64,000 nt of DNA from Gammaproteobacteria bacterium (GTDB lineage: Bacteria > Pseudomonadota > Gammaproteobacteria > SZUA-140), in the NCBI GenBank assembly GCA_020847075.1, contig JADLCS010000062.1, forward strand, positions 16,450 to 80,449. Reading direction: 5' to 3'. Of this stretch, positions 33,513 through 44,310 are shown piece after piece (position 1 is the first letter of the stretch; each line of letters begins with the position of its first letter). A program made the translations under genes and the position numbers. The notes beneath the pieces were generated by a model. The model saw only the letters and a list, made by a program, of their open reading frames with translations. It was not told where the DNA came from and did not search any database.

Positions 33513-34487
33513 TCATATCGGACCGGCGAGGCGGCGCTGTTCGATCATGCGCCGCTCGAAAAATTCGCGCGCGCGGTCTTCATCGCGCCGGATCTGCTGC
33601 TTGAGCGCCTCCAGCGACTCGAAGCGCGCCTCGTCGCGCAGCCGGGTCAGAAACTCCACCTGCAGGTGACGCCCGTAGAGGTCGCCCGTGAAATCCAGCA
33701 GGTGGACCTCGAGGCGGCACTGACTCCCGCTGACAGTGGGACGCATCCCGACGTTGGCGATTCCGGGCAGTGGCTCGCGTTCGAGCCCGAACACCTGCAC
33801 CGCGAACACCCCGGCCACCGGGGCGCGGCGCGAGCCGCACTGGGCGCGCACGCGTCGGCTCAGATGGATGTTCGCCGTCGGATACCCGAGCTGGCGCCCG
33901 CGCCGGTCGCCCGCCACCACCCGGCCGGAGAGCCGGTAGTTCCGCCCGAGCAATTTCTCCGCCGCCGCGAGATCGCCCTGCCGCAGGGCCGCGCGGATGC
34001 GCGTGCTGCTCACCCGCTCGTCGCCGATCTCGAAGGCGCGCATCACCAGCACCTGAAAACCGGCCTGCTGCAGCATGGCCACGTCGCCGCGCCGGTCCCG
34101 GCCGAAGCGGAAGTCGGCTCCGATGACCAGGCAACGCACGCCGAGCGATTCGATCAGCACCGTGCGGATGAACTCCTGCGCCGTCATGTCCGCGAGCGCC
34201 CGGTCGAAACGCAGGCACAGCACGTGATCGACCGCGTAACGGCGCAGCGTCTGCATCTTCTCGCGGAATCCGGTCAGACGCATCGGGGCGTCGTCCGGCC
34301 GAAAGAACTCCTGGGGGTGCGGCTCGAAGGTGATCACCACCGAAGGCAGACCGAGCTCCGACGCCTTCTCCGCCACCTGCCCCAGCACCGCCTGATGGCC
34401 GAGATGGATGCCGTCGAAATTACCGATCGTGGCGACGCATCCGCCGTGGCGGAAATGACGTTGCCGGAAACCCCGCATCAATCGCAT
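33513..34487 (-). CDS. ribF: Bifunctional riboflavin kinase/FAD synthetase RibF
   Basis: A 324-residue enzyme that phosphorylates riboflavin to FMN and adenylylates FMN to FAD. The N-terminal nucleotidyltransferase domain shows ATIGNFDGIHLGHQAVL and VITFEPHPQEFF; the switch SSTRIRAALRQGDL leads to the C-terminal kinase domain with GRQLGYPTANI and GVRPT-like IANVGMRPTV. Start 34487 matches the typical MRLMRGF N-terminus. It lies between murJ and ileS, as in most gammaproteobacteria. Confidence 0.95.
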   Translation of the reverse strand: MRLMRGFRQRHFRHGGCVATIGNFDGIHLGHQAVLGQVAEKASELGLPSVVITFEPHPQEFFRPDDAPMRLTGFREKMQTLRRYAVDHVLCLRFDRALADMTAQEFIRTVLIESLGVRCLVIGADFRFGRDRRGDVAMLQQAGFQVLVMRAFEIGDERVSSTRIRAALRQGDLAAAEKLLGRNYRLSGRVVAGDRRGRQLGYPTANIHLSRRVRAQCGSRRAPVAGVFAVQVFGLEREPLPGIANVGMRPTVSGSQCRLEVHLLDFTGDLYGRHLQVEFLTRLRDEARFESLEALKQQIRRDEDRAREFFERRMIEQRRLAGPI

Positions 34488-34570
34488 GACTGTAGGCGTC
34501 GCTCGAACCGTGACCCGATCCTCGGAAAGGGTCCATTATAAACAAGGCGATGCGGTTTCACACGGCGGCC

Positions 34571-36139
34571 TTACGCTGCGCCCGGCGGCCGCGCGACATG
34601 GCGCCAGCATAGACCCAGCGCCCGCAGGACGAGGAAGTACATGCCCGCCCCGGCCGAGACGCACAGGGCCAACCGCAGCACGCGCGCCTGCCAGTCCGGC
34701 CCCGCCCAGGCCGCGGAATCCCCGCCAATCAGCGCGAGCACGAGCGTCATCGCCGCCGCCGCGACCCCCACCTGCAGGAACAGCCGGCGCCAGCCGGGCG
34801 CGGGGCGGTACCACCCTCGCCGATACAACCGCGCGAAGAGCAGGCCCGCGTTGAGAAACGCCGCCAGCGTGGTCGCCAGCGCCAGCCCCGCGTGGGGCGC
34901 GGGAATCTCCCAGACCACCATCGGCACCACGAAGGCAACGTTCATGACGATGTTCGCCAGCATCGCGACGACCCCGATCCGTACCGGCGTCGCCGCGTCC
35001 TGCCGCGCGAAGAAGGCCGGCGCCAGCACCTTGACCAGGATGAAACCCAGCAGGCCAAGGGCATAGGCGCGCAGGCTCAGGGCGGCCATATCGACGTCAC
35101 GGGGCCCGAATTCCCCGTACTGAAACATAACGGCGAGCAGCGGGCCGGCGAGCATGAACAGACCGGCCGCCGCCGGCGTCCCGATCACGATCACCAGGCG
35201 CAGGGCCCAGTCCAGCGTGCGCGCGTACTCGTCGGCCGCCTCCGCGGCGTGCTGACCCGACAGGCGCGGCAATAGGACGGTCGCGAGCGCGATGCCGAAC
35301 ACGCCGAGCGGAAACTCCATCAGACGGTCGGAATAATACAGCCAGCTCACGCTGCCGGTGACAAGGAACGACGCGACCAGCGTATCGATCAGGAGATTGA
35401 TCTGGACCACCGACGACCCGAAGATGCCCGGCAGCATCAGCCCGAGGATGCGCCGCACGCCCGGATGGTCGCGCCGCCAGCGCGGGCGGGGACGCATGCG
35501 GAGCCGGCGCAGAAAGGGCAGTTGGAACAGCAGTTGCGCCACGCCGGCGACGAGCACGCCCCAGGCGAGCGCGGTCACCGGTTCCTGTAGATGCGGCGCC
35601 AGCCACAGCGTGGCGCCGATCAGGCACAGATTGAGCAGCGCAGGCGTGAAGGCCGGCACGGCGAAGCGCCCGAAGCTGTGCAGGATCCCTCCGGCCAGTG
35701 CGGTCAATGAAATGAACAGTATATAAGGAAAGGTCAGGCGCACCATCTGCACGGTGAGCTCGTACTTCGCCGCATCGGCGAGAAACCCCGGCGCGAAGAC
35801 CAGCACGAGCAGCGGCGCTGCCAGAATACCCAGCACGGTGATCACGAGCAGCAGGCCGCCGAGCACGCCGGCCGCGGCCGCGGCGAGTTCGCGCGTCTCC
35901 TCCGCCGTGTTCCGGGCGCGATATCCCGCCAGCACCGGGACGAAGGCCTGGGAAAACGAGCCCTCCGCGAACAGGCGGCGCAGGAAATTCGGGATCTTGA
36001 AGGCGACGAAGAAGGCGTCCGCGCCGCTGCCCGCGCCGAAGACGCGCGCGATGACGATGTCCCGGACCAGCCCGAGGATGCGTGACAGCAGGGTCATCCC
36101 GCCCACGACCGCGGTCGATCTCAGCAGGCCGCGGCTCAT
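34571..36139 (-). CDS. murJ: Lipid II flippase MurJ
   Basis: A 522-residue polytopic membrane protein of the MOP/MviN family with about 14 transmembrane helices. The N-terminal signature SRILGLVRDIVIARVFGAGSG and AFKIPNFLRRLFAEGSFSQAF are diagnostic for MurJ, which moves lipid II across the inner membrane for peptidoglycan synthesis. It is divergent from rpsT with a 220-bp gap, and ribF follows on the same strand. The start at 36139 gives the family-typical MSRGLLRSTAVV. Confidence 0.96.
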   Translation of the reverse strand: MSRGLLRSTAVVGGMTLLSRILGLVRDIVIARVFGAGSGADAFFVAFKIPNFLRRLFAEGSFSQAFVPVLAGYRARNTAEETRELAAAAAGVLGGLLLVITVLGILAAPLLVLVFAPGFLADAAKYELTVQMVRLTFPYILFISLTALAGGILHSFGRFAVPAFTPALLNLCLIGATLWLAPHLQEPVTALAWGVLVAGVAQLLFQLPFLRRLRMRPRPRWRRDHPGVRRILGLMLPGIFGSSVVQINLLIDTLVASFLVTGSVSWLYYSDRLMEFPLGVFGIALATVLLPRLSGQHAAEAADEYARTLDWALRLVIVIGTPAAAGLFMLAGPLLAVMFQYGEFGPRDVDMAALSLRAYALGLLGFILVKVLAPAFFARQDAATPVRIGVVAMLANIVMNVAFVVPMVVWEIPAPHAGLALATTLAAFLNAGLLFARLYRRGWYRPAPGWRRLFLQVGVAAAAMTLVLALIGGDSAAWAGPDWQARVLRLALCVSAGAGMYFLVLRALGLCWRHVARPPGAA

Positions 36140-36292
36140 CGAAAACGCCCCTCCCCCGCCCCGGGCGACGGGGCGCCGGGGTTCCGTGTCGAGCTCATTT
36201 CTTATTAATTATCAAATGCTTGTTATTTTTCTTCTCGGCCCTGGCCGCCTCGAAACCGCATCCCGCGCGGCGGGTCCGACCGTCTTTCCGGA

Positions 36293-36321
36293 TTGACAAG
36301 GCGGACAAAAATCCGCATAGT
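36293..36321 (+). promoter_or_regulatory. Sigma-70 promoter of rpsT
   Basis: TTGACA at 36293-36298, a 17-bp spacer and CATAGT at 36316-36321 form a strong sigma-70 type promoter reading towards rpsT. The start codon is about 38 bases after the -10 box, so the leader is short. Confidence 0.6.
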
Positions 36322-36359
36322 AGTCCGCCTTTCGGACAGTTAATCACAGGAGTCGATCG

Positions 36360-36626
36360 TTGGCTAACACAGCACAGGCCAGAAAGCGGGCACGCCAGGC
36401 CGAGAAGCACCGTACCCACAACGCCTCGCTGCGCTCGGCGCTGCGCACGGCGTGCAAGAGCGTCGCCAAGGCGCTGGGCACCAAGGACAAGGATCAGGCC
36501 GTCGCCGCCTATCAAAAGGCTGTGCCGGTGATCGACAAGATGGCGCGCAAGGGTTTCATCGACAAGAACAAGGCCGCCCGCCAGAAGAGCCGCCTCAACG
36601 CCCAGCTCAAGACCCTGCAGGGCTGA
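36360..36626 (+). CDS. rpsT: 30S ribosomal protein S20 (TTG start)
   Basis: An 88-residue basic protein, [20 protein letters not shown] at its N-terminus, matching bacterial S20, which binds 16S rRNA early in 30S assembly. The start codon is TTG, preceded by CAGGAG at a 7-base distance. A UUG start is also used by rpsT of Escherichia coli, where it takes part in autogenous translational control; the same is likely here. It is monocistronic, with its own promoter and a Rho-independent terminator. Confidence 0.97.
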   Translation: MANTAQARKRARQAEKHRTHNASLRSALRTACKSVAKALGTKDKDQAVAAYQKAVPVIDKMARKGFIDKNKAARQKSRLNAQLKTLQG

Positions 36627-36660
36627 CGCCACACCGGATTTATCACTGCTGCTGCTTTGC

Positions 36661-36688
36661 AAGCCGGCCCCCGCGCCGGCTTTATTTT
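36661..36688 (+). terminator. Rho-independent terminator of rpsT
   Basis: AAGCCGGC and GCCGGCTT form an 8-bp stem with a 6-nt loop, followed by TATTTTTG. It lies 35 bp after the rpsT stop. Confidence 0.85.
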
Positions 36689-36707
36689 TGTCCGCGCGAG
36701 GCGCCGA

Positions 36708-37835
36708 TCAGATCAGCACCAGATTGTCCCGGTGCACCAGCTCGGGCTCATCCTCGTAACCGAGCAGTTCCTTGATCCGGTCGCTGGGCTGGCGCATGAT
36801 CCGGCGCGCCTCGTCCGCGCCGTAATTGACCAGTCCGCGCGCGACCTCGCGGCCCTGCTGATCGACGCAGGCCACGAGCTCGCCGCGCTCGAAATCACCG
36901 CGCACGTCGACCACCCCGACCGGCAGCAGGCTGCGGCCGGATTCGCGCAGGACGCGCGCCGCACCATCGTCGACGATCAATTGGCCGCTCACCTGCAACT
37001 GCCCGGCCAGCCATTGCTTGCGCGCGAGCAAGGGCTCCTGCGCCGGACGGATCAGGGTCCCGACCTCCTCGCCGCGCCGGACGCCGGCCAGTATCGCCGG
37101 CGCGCGTCCCCAGGCGATGAGCGTGGCCGCACCCGAACGCGCGGCGCGGGTCGCCGCGCGCACCTTGGTCACCATTCCGCCCCGTCCCCAGCTACCGATG
37201 CCGCCGCCCGAGGCCATGCGCTCGAGTTCGGGATCGCCGGCGCGGCCCTCGCCGATCAGACGGGCCTCGGGGTGCTTGCGGGGATCCAGGTCGTACATCC
37301 CGGGCTGATCGGTGAGCAGCACGAGCAGCTCGGCCTCGACCAGATTCGCCACCAGCGCGGCGAGGGTGTCGTTGTCGCCGAAGCGGATCTCCTCCACCGC
37401 GACCGTATCGTTTTCGTTGACGATGGGCACCACGCCCAGGCCGAGCAGGGTACGCAGCGTGCTGCGCGCATTGAGATAGCGCCGGCGATCGGCCAGATCG
37501 TCGTGCGTCAGCAAGACCTGGGCCGTGCGCAGGCCGAAACGCTGGAAGCAGTTTTCATAGGCCTCGATCAGCCCCATCTGTCCCACCGCCGCCGCCGCCT
37601 GCAATTCGTGCAGAGCCTGCGGACGGCGCTCCCAGCCCAGCCGTTTCACACCCTCGGAAACGGCCCCGGACGACACCAGGACGACCTCCACGCCTTCGCC
37701 GCGCAGCGCCGCGATCTGCTCCACCCACTGCGCCATCAGCGCGCGATCCAGACCGCGGCCTTCGTTCGTCAGCAGCGAGCTGCCGACCTTCACCACCCAA
37801 CGCCGGGATCGACCGAGTTGTTCGCGGGTCTTCAT
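36708..37835 (-). CDS. proB: Glutamate 5-kinase ProB
   Basis: A 375-residue enzyme catalysing the first step of proline synthesis, ATP-dependent phosphorylation of glutamate. The amino-acid kinase domain (about 1-260) begins [16 protein letters not shown] and contains [35 protein letters not shown] and GTGGMVTK-like [14 protein letters not shown]. The C-terminal ~90 residues form the PUA domain found in bacterial ProB. It lies downstream of obgE on the same strand, but 440 bp of repeat-rich DNA separate them. Confidence 0.96.
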   Translation of the reverse strand: MKTREQLGRSRRWVVKVGSSLLTNEGRGLDRALMAQWVEQIAALRGEGVEVVLVSSGAVSEGVKRLGWERRPQALHELQAAAAVGQMGLIEAYENCFQRFGLRTAQVLLTHDDLADRRRYLNARSTLRTLLGLGVVPIVNENDTVAVEEIRFGDNDTLAALVANLVEAELLVLLTDQPGMYDLDPRKHPEARLIGEGRAGDPELERMASGGGIGSWGRGGMVTKVRAATRAARSGAATLIAWGRAPAILAGVRRGEEVGTLIRPAQEPLLARKQWLAGQLQVSGQLIVDDGAARVLRESGRSLLPVGVVDVRGDFERGELVACVDQQGREVARGLVNYGADEARRIMRQPSDRIKELLGYEDEPELVHRDNLVLI

Positions 37836-38276
37836 CGCGCGGGAACCGCCGGAGAGGAGAGGGAAAAGGCACGGAAATAAAGGGCTGGCGCGCGCCTCCG
37901 GCGCACCTCCGGCGAATATCGATTACCCCTCCGACGCGTCATCTTTCCCTTCGTTCTGTATTCTACGACCACCCGGGGCAGGCTCAAGTCCGCCCCATCC
38001 GCCGGCTTCGTCGCGGCGCAGGCCGGGCCAGGCAACGCGAAGCCCGACGGATCCGCGACGCACAGTTGGGCTTCATTCCATTCAGCCCAACCTACGGCGA
38101 CCCGGAGACGGGTTCAAGTCCGTCCACTCCCGTTCCGCGCAGCGCCGGAATCCGGGGGATTATACCAATTCGTCCCCGGATCCCGCTGCGCGTCCTCCGG
38201 GCGACCGCCGCGGATTCATCGTAGAGTTTTGCGCCCCGGGGACGGACTTAAGTCTGTCCCCTCTCCACGGCCGGCC
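37836..38276. repeat. Repeat-rich intergenic region between obgE and proB
   Basis: No gene is visible in 440 bp. At 38065-38095 lies a TTGGGCTTC/CAGCCCAACCTAC repeat that recurs at 63502-63532. At 38238-38261 there is a perfect copy of the 24-bp palindrome in its GGGGACGGACTT variant. Around 38140-38200 a GGAATCCGGG/CCCGGATCCCGC dyad is seen. The mixture looks like a landing zone for several small repeat families. Confidence 0.65.
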
Positions 38277-39503
<1,227 letters not shown>

Positions 39504-39761
39504 TCACGCCGGCACGACGTTCACGTAACGGCGCTTGTGCGGACCCTTGACCTCGAACTGGACGACGCCGTCCGCGATCGCGAACAGGGTATGGTCGCGG
39601 CCCATGGCCACGTGCCGGCCCGCATGGAAACGCGTGCCGCGTTGCCGGATGATGATGTTGCCCGCCTCCACGCTCTCACCGCCGAAGCGCTTCACGCCCA
39701 GGCGTTTCGACTCTGAATCGCGTCCGTTGCGGCTACTGCCGCCTGCCTTTTTATGTGCCAT
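39504..39761 (-). CDS. rpmA: 50S ribosomal protein L27
   Basis: An 85-residue protein starting [20 protein letters not shown], the highly conserved L27 N-terminus that reaches the peptidyl transferase centre. It also has the [20 protein letters not shown] core. The gene follows rplU by 21 bp on the same strand, the universal L21-L27 operon, and a terminator stands after it. Confidence 0.98.
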   Translation of the reverse strand: MAHKKAGGSSRNGRDSESKRLGVKRFGGESVEAGNIIIRQRGTRFHAGRHVAMGRDHTLFAIADGVVQFEVKGPHKRRYVNVVPA

Positions 39762-39782
39762 GGTGCCCTGCCTCTAAAATCT

Positions 39783-40097
39783 TCAGCTTGCGGAAATACC
39801 GGTGATCTGCAGCTCGGTATAGTGCTGCCGGTGACCCATCTCGCGATGATAATGCTTGCGACGGCGGTGCTTGACGATGCGGATCTTCTCGCCGCGGCCG
39901 TGCGCCTTGACGGTGGCGCTGACCTTGCCGCCGGCGACATAGGGGGTACCGATCCGCACCGAATCCCCGTCCGAGACCATCAGCACTTTCTCGATGGCGA
40001 TCGCCGCGCCCTCGCCCGCATCCAGCTTCTCGACCCGGATGACATCGCCTTCCTGGGCCCGGTACTGCTTACCGCCTGTCTCGAAAACCGCGTACAT
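39783..40097 (-). CDS. rplU: 50S ribosomal protein L21
   Basis: A 104-residue L21 protein, [20 protein letters not shown] at the N-terminus and the [20 protein letters not shown] motif near the C-terminus. ATG 40097 is preceded by GGAG; the open frame upstream has no L21 homology. It opens the rplU-rpmA operon and is divergent from ispB. Confidence 0.98.
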   Translation of the reverse strand: MYAVFETGGKQYRAQEGDVIRVEKLDAGEGAAIAIEKVLMVSDGDSVRIGTPYVAGGKVSATVKAHGRGEKIRIVKHRRRKHYHREMGHRQHYTELQITGISAS

Positions 40098-40325
40098 ATC
40101 CAGCTCCAGCCGTGAAAAAAATCGCCAAAAACCAATGAGGGAATGCAAAAGGAGGGCATTTTAACCAATCGCCCCGGAGAGGTCAACGCCGTTCCCGCCC
40201 CCACTTGCCACACCGGCGGACACCCTCTACACTGACTTCCTTCTCCTTGAATATCAACCCGCAATCCCTTGCAAACGGGGTCATGGCCTCAGGTGAACTC
40301 GCCGCTGAAAATCGCTCCGACCTCG

Positions 40326-41294
40326 ATGGACCTCGACGAGATCCAGTCCTGTGTCGCGTCCGACCTCCAGGCGGTCAACGCACTGATCCACGCACGCCTG
40401 CAGACCGAGGTCGCGCTAATAAATCAGCTGAGTTTTTATATAGTTAACAGTGGAGGCAAGCGCCTGCGCCCGATCCTGGTGCTGCTCAGCGCGCGCGCCC
40501 TCGGCTACCCGGGGGCAAGTCACATCGACCTCGCCGCCATCATCGAATTCATCCATACCGCGACCCTGCTGCACGACGACGTCGTGGACGCATCGGAACT
40601 GCGCCGCGGCAAGGAGACCGCCAATGCGGTATGGGGTAACGAGGCCAGCGTCCTGGTCGGGGATTTCCTCTATTCACGCGCCTTCGAGATGATGGTGACC
40701 GTGAAAAGCATGCGCGTGATGGAAATCATGGCCCGCGCTACCAATGTCATTGCCGAAGGCGAGGTCATGCAGCTGCTGAGCAGCAACGACGCCGACACCA
40801 CGGAGGAGCGCTACCTGGAGGTGATCCGCTGCAAGACCGCCAAACTGTTCGAGGCGGCGGCCCAGGTCGGCGCCATCGTCAGCGGTGCATCGGCCGCGGA
40901 GGAGGAGGCCATGGCCGCGTACGGCCGGCACCTTGGCACCGCCTTCCAATTGATCGATGACGTGCTGGATTATTCGGGCAGCTCCCAGCACATCGGCAAG
41001 AACGTCGGCGACGACCTCGCCGCCGGCAAACCCACGCTACCCCTGATCCACGCCCTGCGCCGGGGCAACCCTCAGGAGGCTGCGATCATCCGCAACGCCA
41101 TCGTGCACGGCGGCCGGGAAAAGATCGCCGAGGTGCTGAAAGCCATTGAATCCACGGAGGCGTTGGCTTACACTGCGCGCTCGGCCCGGGACGAAGCCGC
41201 CAAGGCGGCCGCGGCCCTCGCGGTTCTTCCGGCGTCCCCCTATCGGGAGGCTATGTACGCCCTGGCCGAATTTTCCGTCAATCGATCATATTGA
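40326..41294 (+). CDS. ispB: Octaprenyl (polyprenyl) diphosphate synthase IspB
   Basis: A 322-residue trans-prenyltransferase that elongates farnesyl diphosphate for the ubiquinone side chain. Both aspartate-rich motifs are visible: LLHDDVVDAS (FARM) and LIDDVLDYSG (SARM), with GGKRLRP as the IPP-binding motif. I choose ATG 40326 because MDLDEIQ aligns with the family N-terminus and gives normal length; an upstream TTG at 40269 would add 19 residues. Neither start has a clear ribosome binding site. Divergent placement from rplU is conserved in gammaproteobacteria. Confidence 0.93.
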   Translation: MDLDEIQSCVASDLQAVNALIHARLQTEVALINQLSFYIVNSGGKRLRPILVLLSARALGYPGASHIDLAAIIEFIHTATLLHDDVVDASELRRGKETANAVWGNEASVLVGDFLYSRAFEMMVTVKSMRVMEIMARATNVIAEGEVMQLLSSNDADTTEERYLEVIRCKTAKLFEAAAQVGAIVSGASAAEEEAMAAYGRHLGTAFQLIDDVLDYSGSSQHIGKNVGDDLAAGKPTLPLIHALRRGNPQEAAIIRNAIVHGGREKIAEVLKAIESTEALAYTARSARDEAAKAAAALAVLPASPYREAMYALAEFSVNRSY

Positions 41295-41306
41295 CCGATC
41301 CCGTCG

Positions 41307-41383
41307 CGGGGTGTAGCTCAGCCTGGTAGAGCACTGCCTTCGGGAGGCAGGTGTCGCACGTTCGAATCGTGTCACCCCGACCA
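41307..41383 (+). tRNA. tRNA-Pro (anticodon CGG)
   Basis: A 77-nt cloverleaf: acceptor CGGGGUG/CACCCCG, D-arm UAGCUCAGCCUGGUAGAGC, anticodon loop UUCGGGA with anticodon CGG, T-arm CGUUCGAAUCG, and genomically encoded CCA. It lies 12 bp after ispB. Confidence 0.97.
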
Positions 41384-41442
41384 ATAGAATCACTTAGAAC
41401 CTCTCCGGGGCGCTGAAGCGGTGAATACCGGGTGGAGAATAC

Positions 41443-42774
41443 CTAGGCTGCGGTGTCGCCGGCCAGAGGCAGCGTGACGACGGCGGCGAAGCCGCCCAGG
41501 CACTCCGAGCGCTCCAGCACGAGCTGGCCGCGGTAGGCCGTGACGATGTCCTGCACGATCGCCAGCCCCAGGCCATGGCCGTCGGCGGTCTCGTCCAGCC
41601 GGACGCCGCGCCGCGTCAGTTCGGCATAGTCGACCGGCTCGGCGCCGGGGCCGTCGTCCTCCACCGCGAAGCGCCAGTCGCCATTGTCGTGGCTGATCGT
41701 CAATGTCACCGCGCCGGCCGCCCACTTGCAGGCGTTGTCGAGCAGGTTGCCGAGCATTTCCAGCAGGTCCTCGCGCTCCATCGCGCAGCGCGTCTCCGCC
41801 GGCAGTTGTACCCGGATGTCGAGCGCCTTGTCGCGGTAGATCGCCCGCAGCGTCGCGACCAGATCGTCGACGTCGCGCGGCAGCTCGGCGAGCGCGCGCG
41901 TGCCGGCGGCGCCGGCGATGCGCGCCCGCTTCAGTTCGCGCGCGACCAGCCCGCGGACCTGCTCCACCGGCCGGCGCAGGCCGTCGCGCAGGTCCGGAAA
42001 CGCCTCCAGTTCCGGGCGCTGCGCCTGCTGGGCAATAACGGTGAGCGGCGCCTTGACGGCGTGGGCGAGGTTGCCCACGGCGTTGCGCGAGCGCCGCAGG
42101 CGCTCGGTCAGCGCCGCGAGCAGGCGGTTGATCTCGCGCACCAGCGGCACGACCTCGCCGGGCACGTCCTCGCTCAGGGCGGCGCGCCCACCTTGTTCCA
42201 GCTCGCACACCTCGGCGCGCAGGTGCTGCAGCGGCGCCAGGTTGCGCCGCAGCAGCACCACCTGCAGGGCGAGCAGGACGGTGAAAAAGACGAGCGACAT
42301 GGCGGCATAAACGTATTGCAGCCGGCGGATCTCCCGGCTCAGCGGCGTCATGTCCTCGGCGACCACGATGCGCACGGGACGGCCGCCTTTCTGATAAGCG
42401 CGGTCCAGCACCAGCAATTGCTGGCCGCGCGGACCCTGTGTTTCATTCATGCCGCCGGCCGGCAGCGACAACTCCTCGTCCCATAGCGAGCGGGAGCGCG
42501 CGACCGCACCGTCGATCTCGACGCGGTAATAGTGGCCGGAGAACGGCTGGTGGTAGATCGGACTCACGGTATCGAAGGGAAACCGCGGGGCGCCCGCGGG
42601 CGGGACCTCCAGCAGGGCCAGCAGCGTCTCGGCATCGTGCTGCAGGCGCGTCTGTATCTGCCCATGGACGACGTAGCGGATGGCGGCGCTGACAGCCAGC
42701 CATTGCACGACGAAGATCGCCGCCAGGCTGAGGGCGAGGCCGAGGCCGAGACGGGACTGCAGCGAGCGCGTCAT
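41443..42774 (-). CDS. Sensor histidine kinase of the cytochrome operon
   Basis: A 443-residue kinase. Two transmembrane helices (about 8-30 and 153-175) enclose a periplasmic sensor of about 120 residues; a HAMP-like segment follows, then the H-box NLAHAVKAPLTVIA with the phospho-acceptor histidine, the N-box LLDNACKWA, and G-boxes EDDGPG and DGHGLGLAIV. The organisation is that of QseC/PhoQ-type kinases. Its start overlaps the response-regulator stop by four bases. It is the last gene of a six-gene operon of redox proteins, so it probably responds to an electron-transfer or envelope signal. Confidence 0.9.
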   Translation of the reverse strand: MTRSLQSRLGLGLALSLAAIFVVQWLAVSAAIRYVVHGQIQTRLQHDAETLLALLEVPPAGAPRFPFDTVSPIYHQPFSGHYYRVEIDGAVARSRSLWDEELSLPAGGMNETQGPRGQQLLVLDRAYQKGGRPVRIVVAEDMTPLSREIRRLQYVYAAMSLVFFTVLLALQVVLLRRNLAPLQHLRAEVCELEQGGRAALSEDVPGEVVPLVREINRLLAALTERLRRSRNAVGNLAHAVKAPLTVIAQQAQRPELEAFPDLRDGLRRPVEQVRGLVARELKRARIAGAAGTRALAELPRDVDDLVATLRAIYRDKALDIRVQLPAETRCAMEREDLLEMLGNLLDNACKWAAGAVTLTISHDNGDWRFAVEDDGPGAEPVDYAELTRRGVRLDETADGHGLGLAIVQDIVTAYRGQLVLERSECLGGFAAVVTLPLAGDTAA

Positions 42775-43436
42775 TCCGGCGGCGCGAAGACGTAGCCCTG
42801 GCCGCGCCGGGTCACGATGATCCGCGGCCCGAGTTTCTGCCGCAGGCGATTGACGTATACTTCGAGCACGTTGCTGTCCTTCTCGCCGTCATAGTCGTAG
42901 ACGTGCTCGCCCAGCGTCGATTTGGACAGGATGCGGTTGGGATGCAGCATGAAATAGCGCAACAGGCGGAATTCCGTGCCGGTGAGCGCGACCGGTTCCC
43001 CATCGCCGCGGATCGCGCACTGCCGTTCCTCGTCCAGCGCGAGACTTCCGGACCGCAACCGTCCGCCGCCCTGGCCCTTGCTGCGCTTGATCAGGGCGGC
43101 AAGGCGCGCGAGCAGCTCCTCGACGTGGAACGGCTTGCCGAGATAATCGTCGGCGCCGGCCTTGAAGCCCTCCACCCGCTCGTGCCAAGCATCGCGCGCG
43201 GTGAGCACGATCACCGGCGTGCGGTTGCCGCGGCCGCGCCAGTTGGCCAGTACCTGCAGGCCGGGGCGGCGGGGCAGCCCGAGATCCAGCACGATCACGT
43301 CGTAGGGCTCGGTGTCACCGAGAAACTCGCCCCGTTCGCCGTCGCCCGCCACGTCCACGGCGTAGCCGGCGCGCCCCAGGTCGCTCCTGAGCTGCGCACT
43401 CAGCCGGTCATCGTCCTCCACCAGCAGCAGACGCAC
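42771..43436 (-). CDS. OmpR-family response regulator of the cytochrome operon
   Basis: A 221-residue regulator from a GTG at 43436 (VRLLLVEDDDRL). The receiver domain (1-115) has the acidic pair EDD, the phospho-acceptor Asp in VIVLDLGLP and Lys in GKPFHVEELLAR. The C-terminal winged-helix domain (about 125-220) is of OmpR type (LTGTEFRLLRYFMLHP, VYVNRLRQKLG). It lies 5 bp after the PepSY gene and overlaps the kinase by ATGA. A direct repeat GCTGAA spaced by 11 bp upstream of the operon (45354-45370) could be its operator. Confidence 0.92.
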   Translation of the reverse strand: MRLLLVEDDDRLSAQLRSDLGRAGYAVDVAGDGERGEFLGDTEPYDVIVLDLGLPRRPGLQVLANWRGRGNRTPVIVLTARDAWHERVEGFKAGADDYLGKPFHVEELLARLAALIKRSKGQGGGRLRSGSLALDEERQCAIRGDGEPVALTGTEFRLLRYFMLHPNRILSKSTLGEHVYDYDGEKDSNVLEVYVNRLRQKLGPRIIVTRRGQGYVFAPPE

Positions 43437-43441
43437 AGCGT

Positions 43442-43741
43442 TCAGTCCCTCTTGTGCTTCAGCACCGCGCCGTCCCGCGCATCGAGCTCCAGTTCCCACA
43501 CCACGCCGTCGGCGTCGAGCACCTCGATCTCGTAGACGTGGATGCCGTGCTCGCGGTCGAGATCAACCTCGATCACCTTGCCCGGTTGCACGCGGCGCAC
43601 CTGTTCCAGGATAGCTTCCAGCGGCTGGATCTCGCCAGCCTCGCGCAGTCGGCGCGCCTTCTCATGGTCGTCGTCGCGCGCAAACAAGGCCGGCGGCGCC
43701 AGGCTGATCAGCAGCAGGGACAGCAGGACGAGATGGCGCAT
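43442..43741 (-). CDS. PepSY-domain periplasmic protein
   Basis: A 99-residue protein with a Sec signal peptide (MRHLVLLSLLLISLAPPALFA) and one PepSY domain (about 30-99): EAGEIQPLEAILEQV, VIEVDLDRE, YEIEVLDADGVVWELELDARDGAVL. PepSY proteins are often found beside two-component systems and cytochromes and may modulate signalling or redox proteins. It is packed between the diheme cytochrome (3 bp) and the response regulator (5 bp), so the genes are cotranscribed. Confidence 0.9.
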   Translation of the reverse strand: MRHLVLLSLLLISLAPPALFARDDDHEKARRLREAGEIQPLEAILEQVRRVQPGKVIEVDLDREHGIHVYEIEVLDADGVVWELELDARDGAVLKHKRD

Positions 43742-43744
43742 GGC

Positions 43745-44287
43745 TCAATCCTCCCAACGGCCGTAGCCGGGAATGTCGATCTCGTGCTCGCGGAACGAGC
43801 CTTGTTCGGCCCGCCTGTGACAGGCGTTGCAGCGGCTGAAACTGCCGACCTCGGGGTTGTCGCGCACCATCGCGGGCGTCAGTTCATCGTGCTCACTGCG
43901 GAAGAACGGCAACTCGCTGATACGCAGCAGCGTATCGCCCGCGGTGAGCTGGCGCGCGATCTTGCGTGAGCGCGGGTAGTCGGCATGATCGGCGCTGTTC
44001 CGCGTCAGGTAGTCCAGCAGCTGGCCTTGCGTGGTGGCGTCCAGTGCGGCGTTATCACCGAAATGATCCTCGAGGCCGTTCATTATTGCCTGCCAGGATC
44101 GCGCCGGCAACAAGCCCGGCGGGTAGGCCAGATGACAGTCGCCGCATTCGCGAAGATAAACGGGATCGGTCACCGGGGCGACCTCCGAGCCGCGGCGCCA
44201 CGGGCGATGGTCGTCATCCGCCGCCGCGAGCCCGATGAAGGTTGACAGCGTCGCGACGATCATGAACAAGGCTATGGTTTTCCTCAT
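43745..44287 (-). CDS. Periplasmic diheme cytochrome c (DHC-like)
   Basis: A 180-residue exported cytochrome. A signal peptide (about 1-23) is followed by two c-heme motifs, CGDCH near residue 50 and CNACH near residue 155, and an intervening helical part beginning SWQAIMNGLEDHFG. This matches the diheme cytochrome (DHC) that pairs with SHP and a cytochrome b561 in several proteobacteria. ATG 44287 has a good AGGAGG site; the upstream extension is not used. It follows the SHP-like gene by 23 bp. Confidence 0.88.
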   Translation of the reverse strand: MRKTIALFMIVATLSTFIGLAAADDDHRPWRRGSEVAPVTDPVYLRECGDCHLAYPPGLLPARSWQAIMNGLEDHFGDNAALDATTQGQLLDYLTRNSADHADYPRSRKIARQLTAGDTLLRISELPFFRSEHDELTPAMVRDNPEVGSFSRCNACHRRAEQGSFREHEIDIPGYGRWED

Positions 44288-44310
44288 GGCGGTATCCTCC
44301 TGTCGTGGCA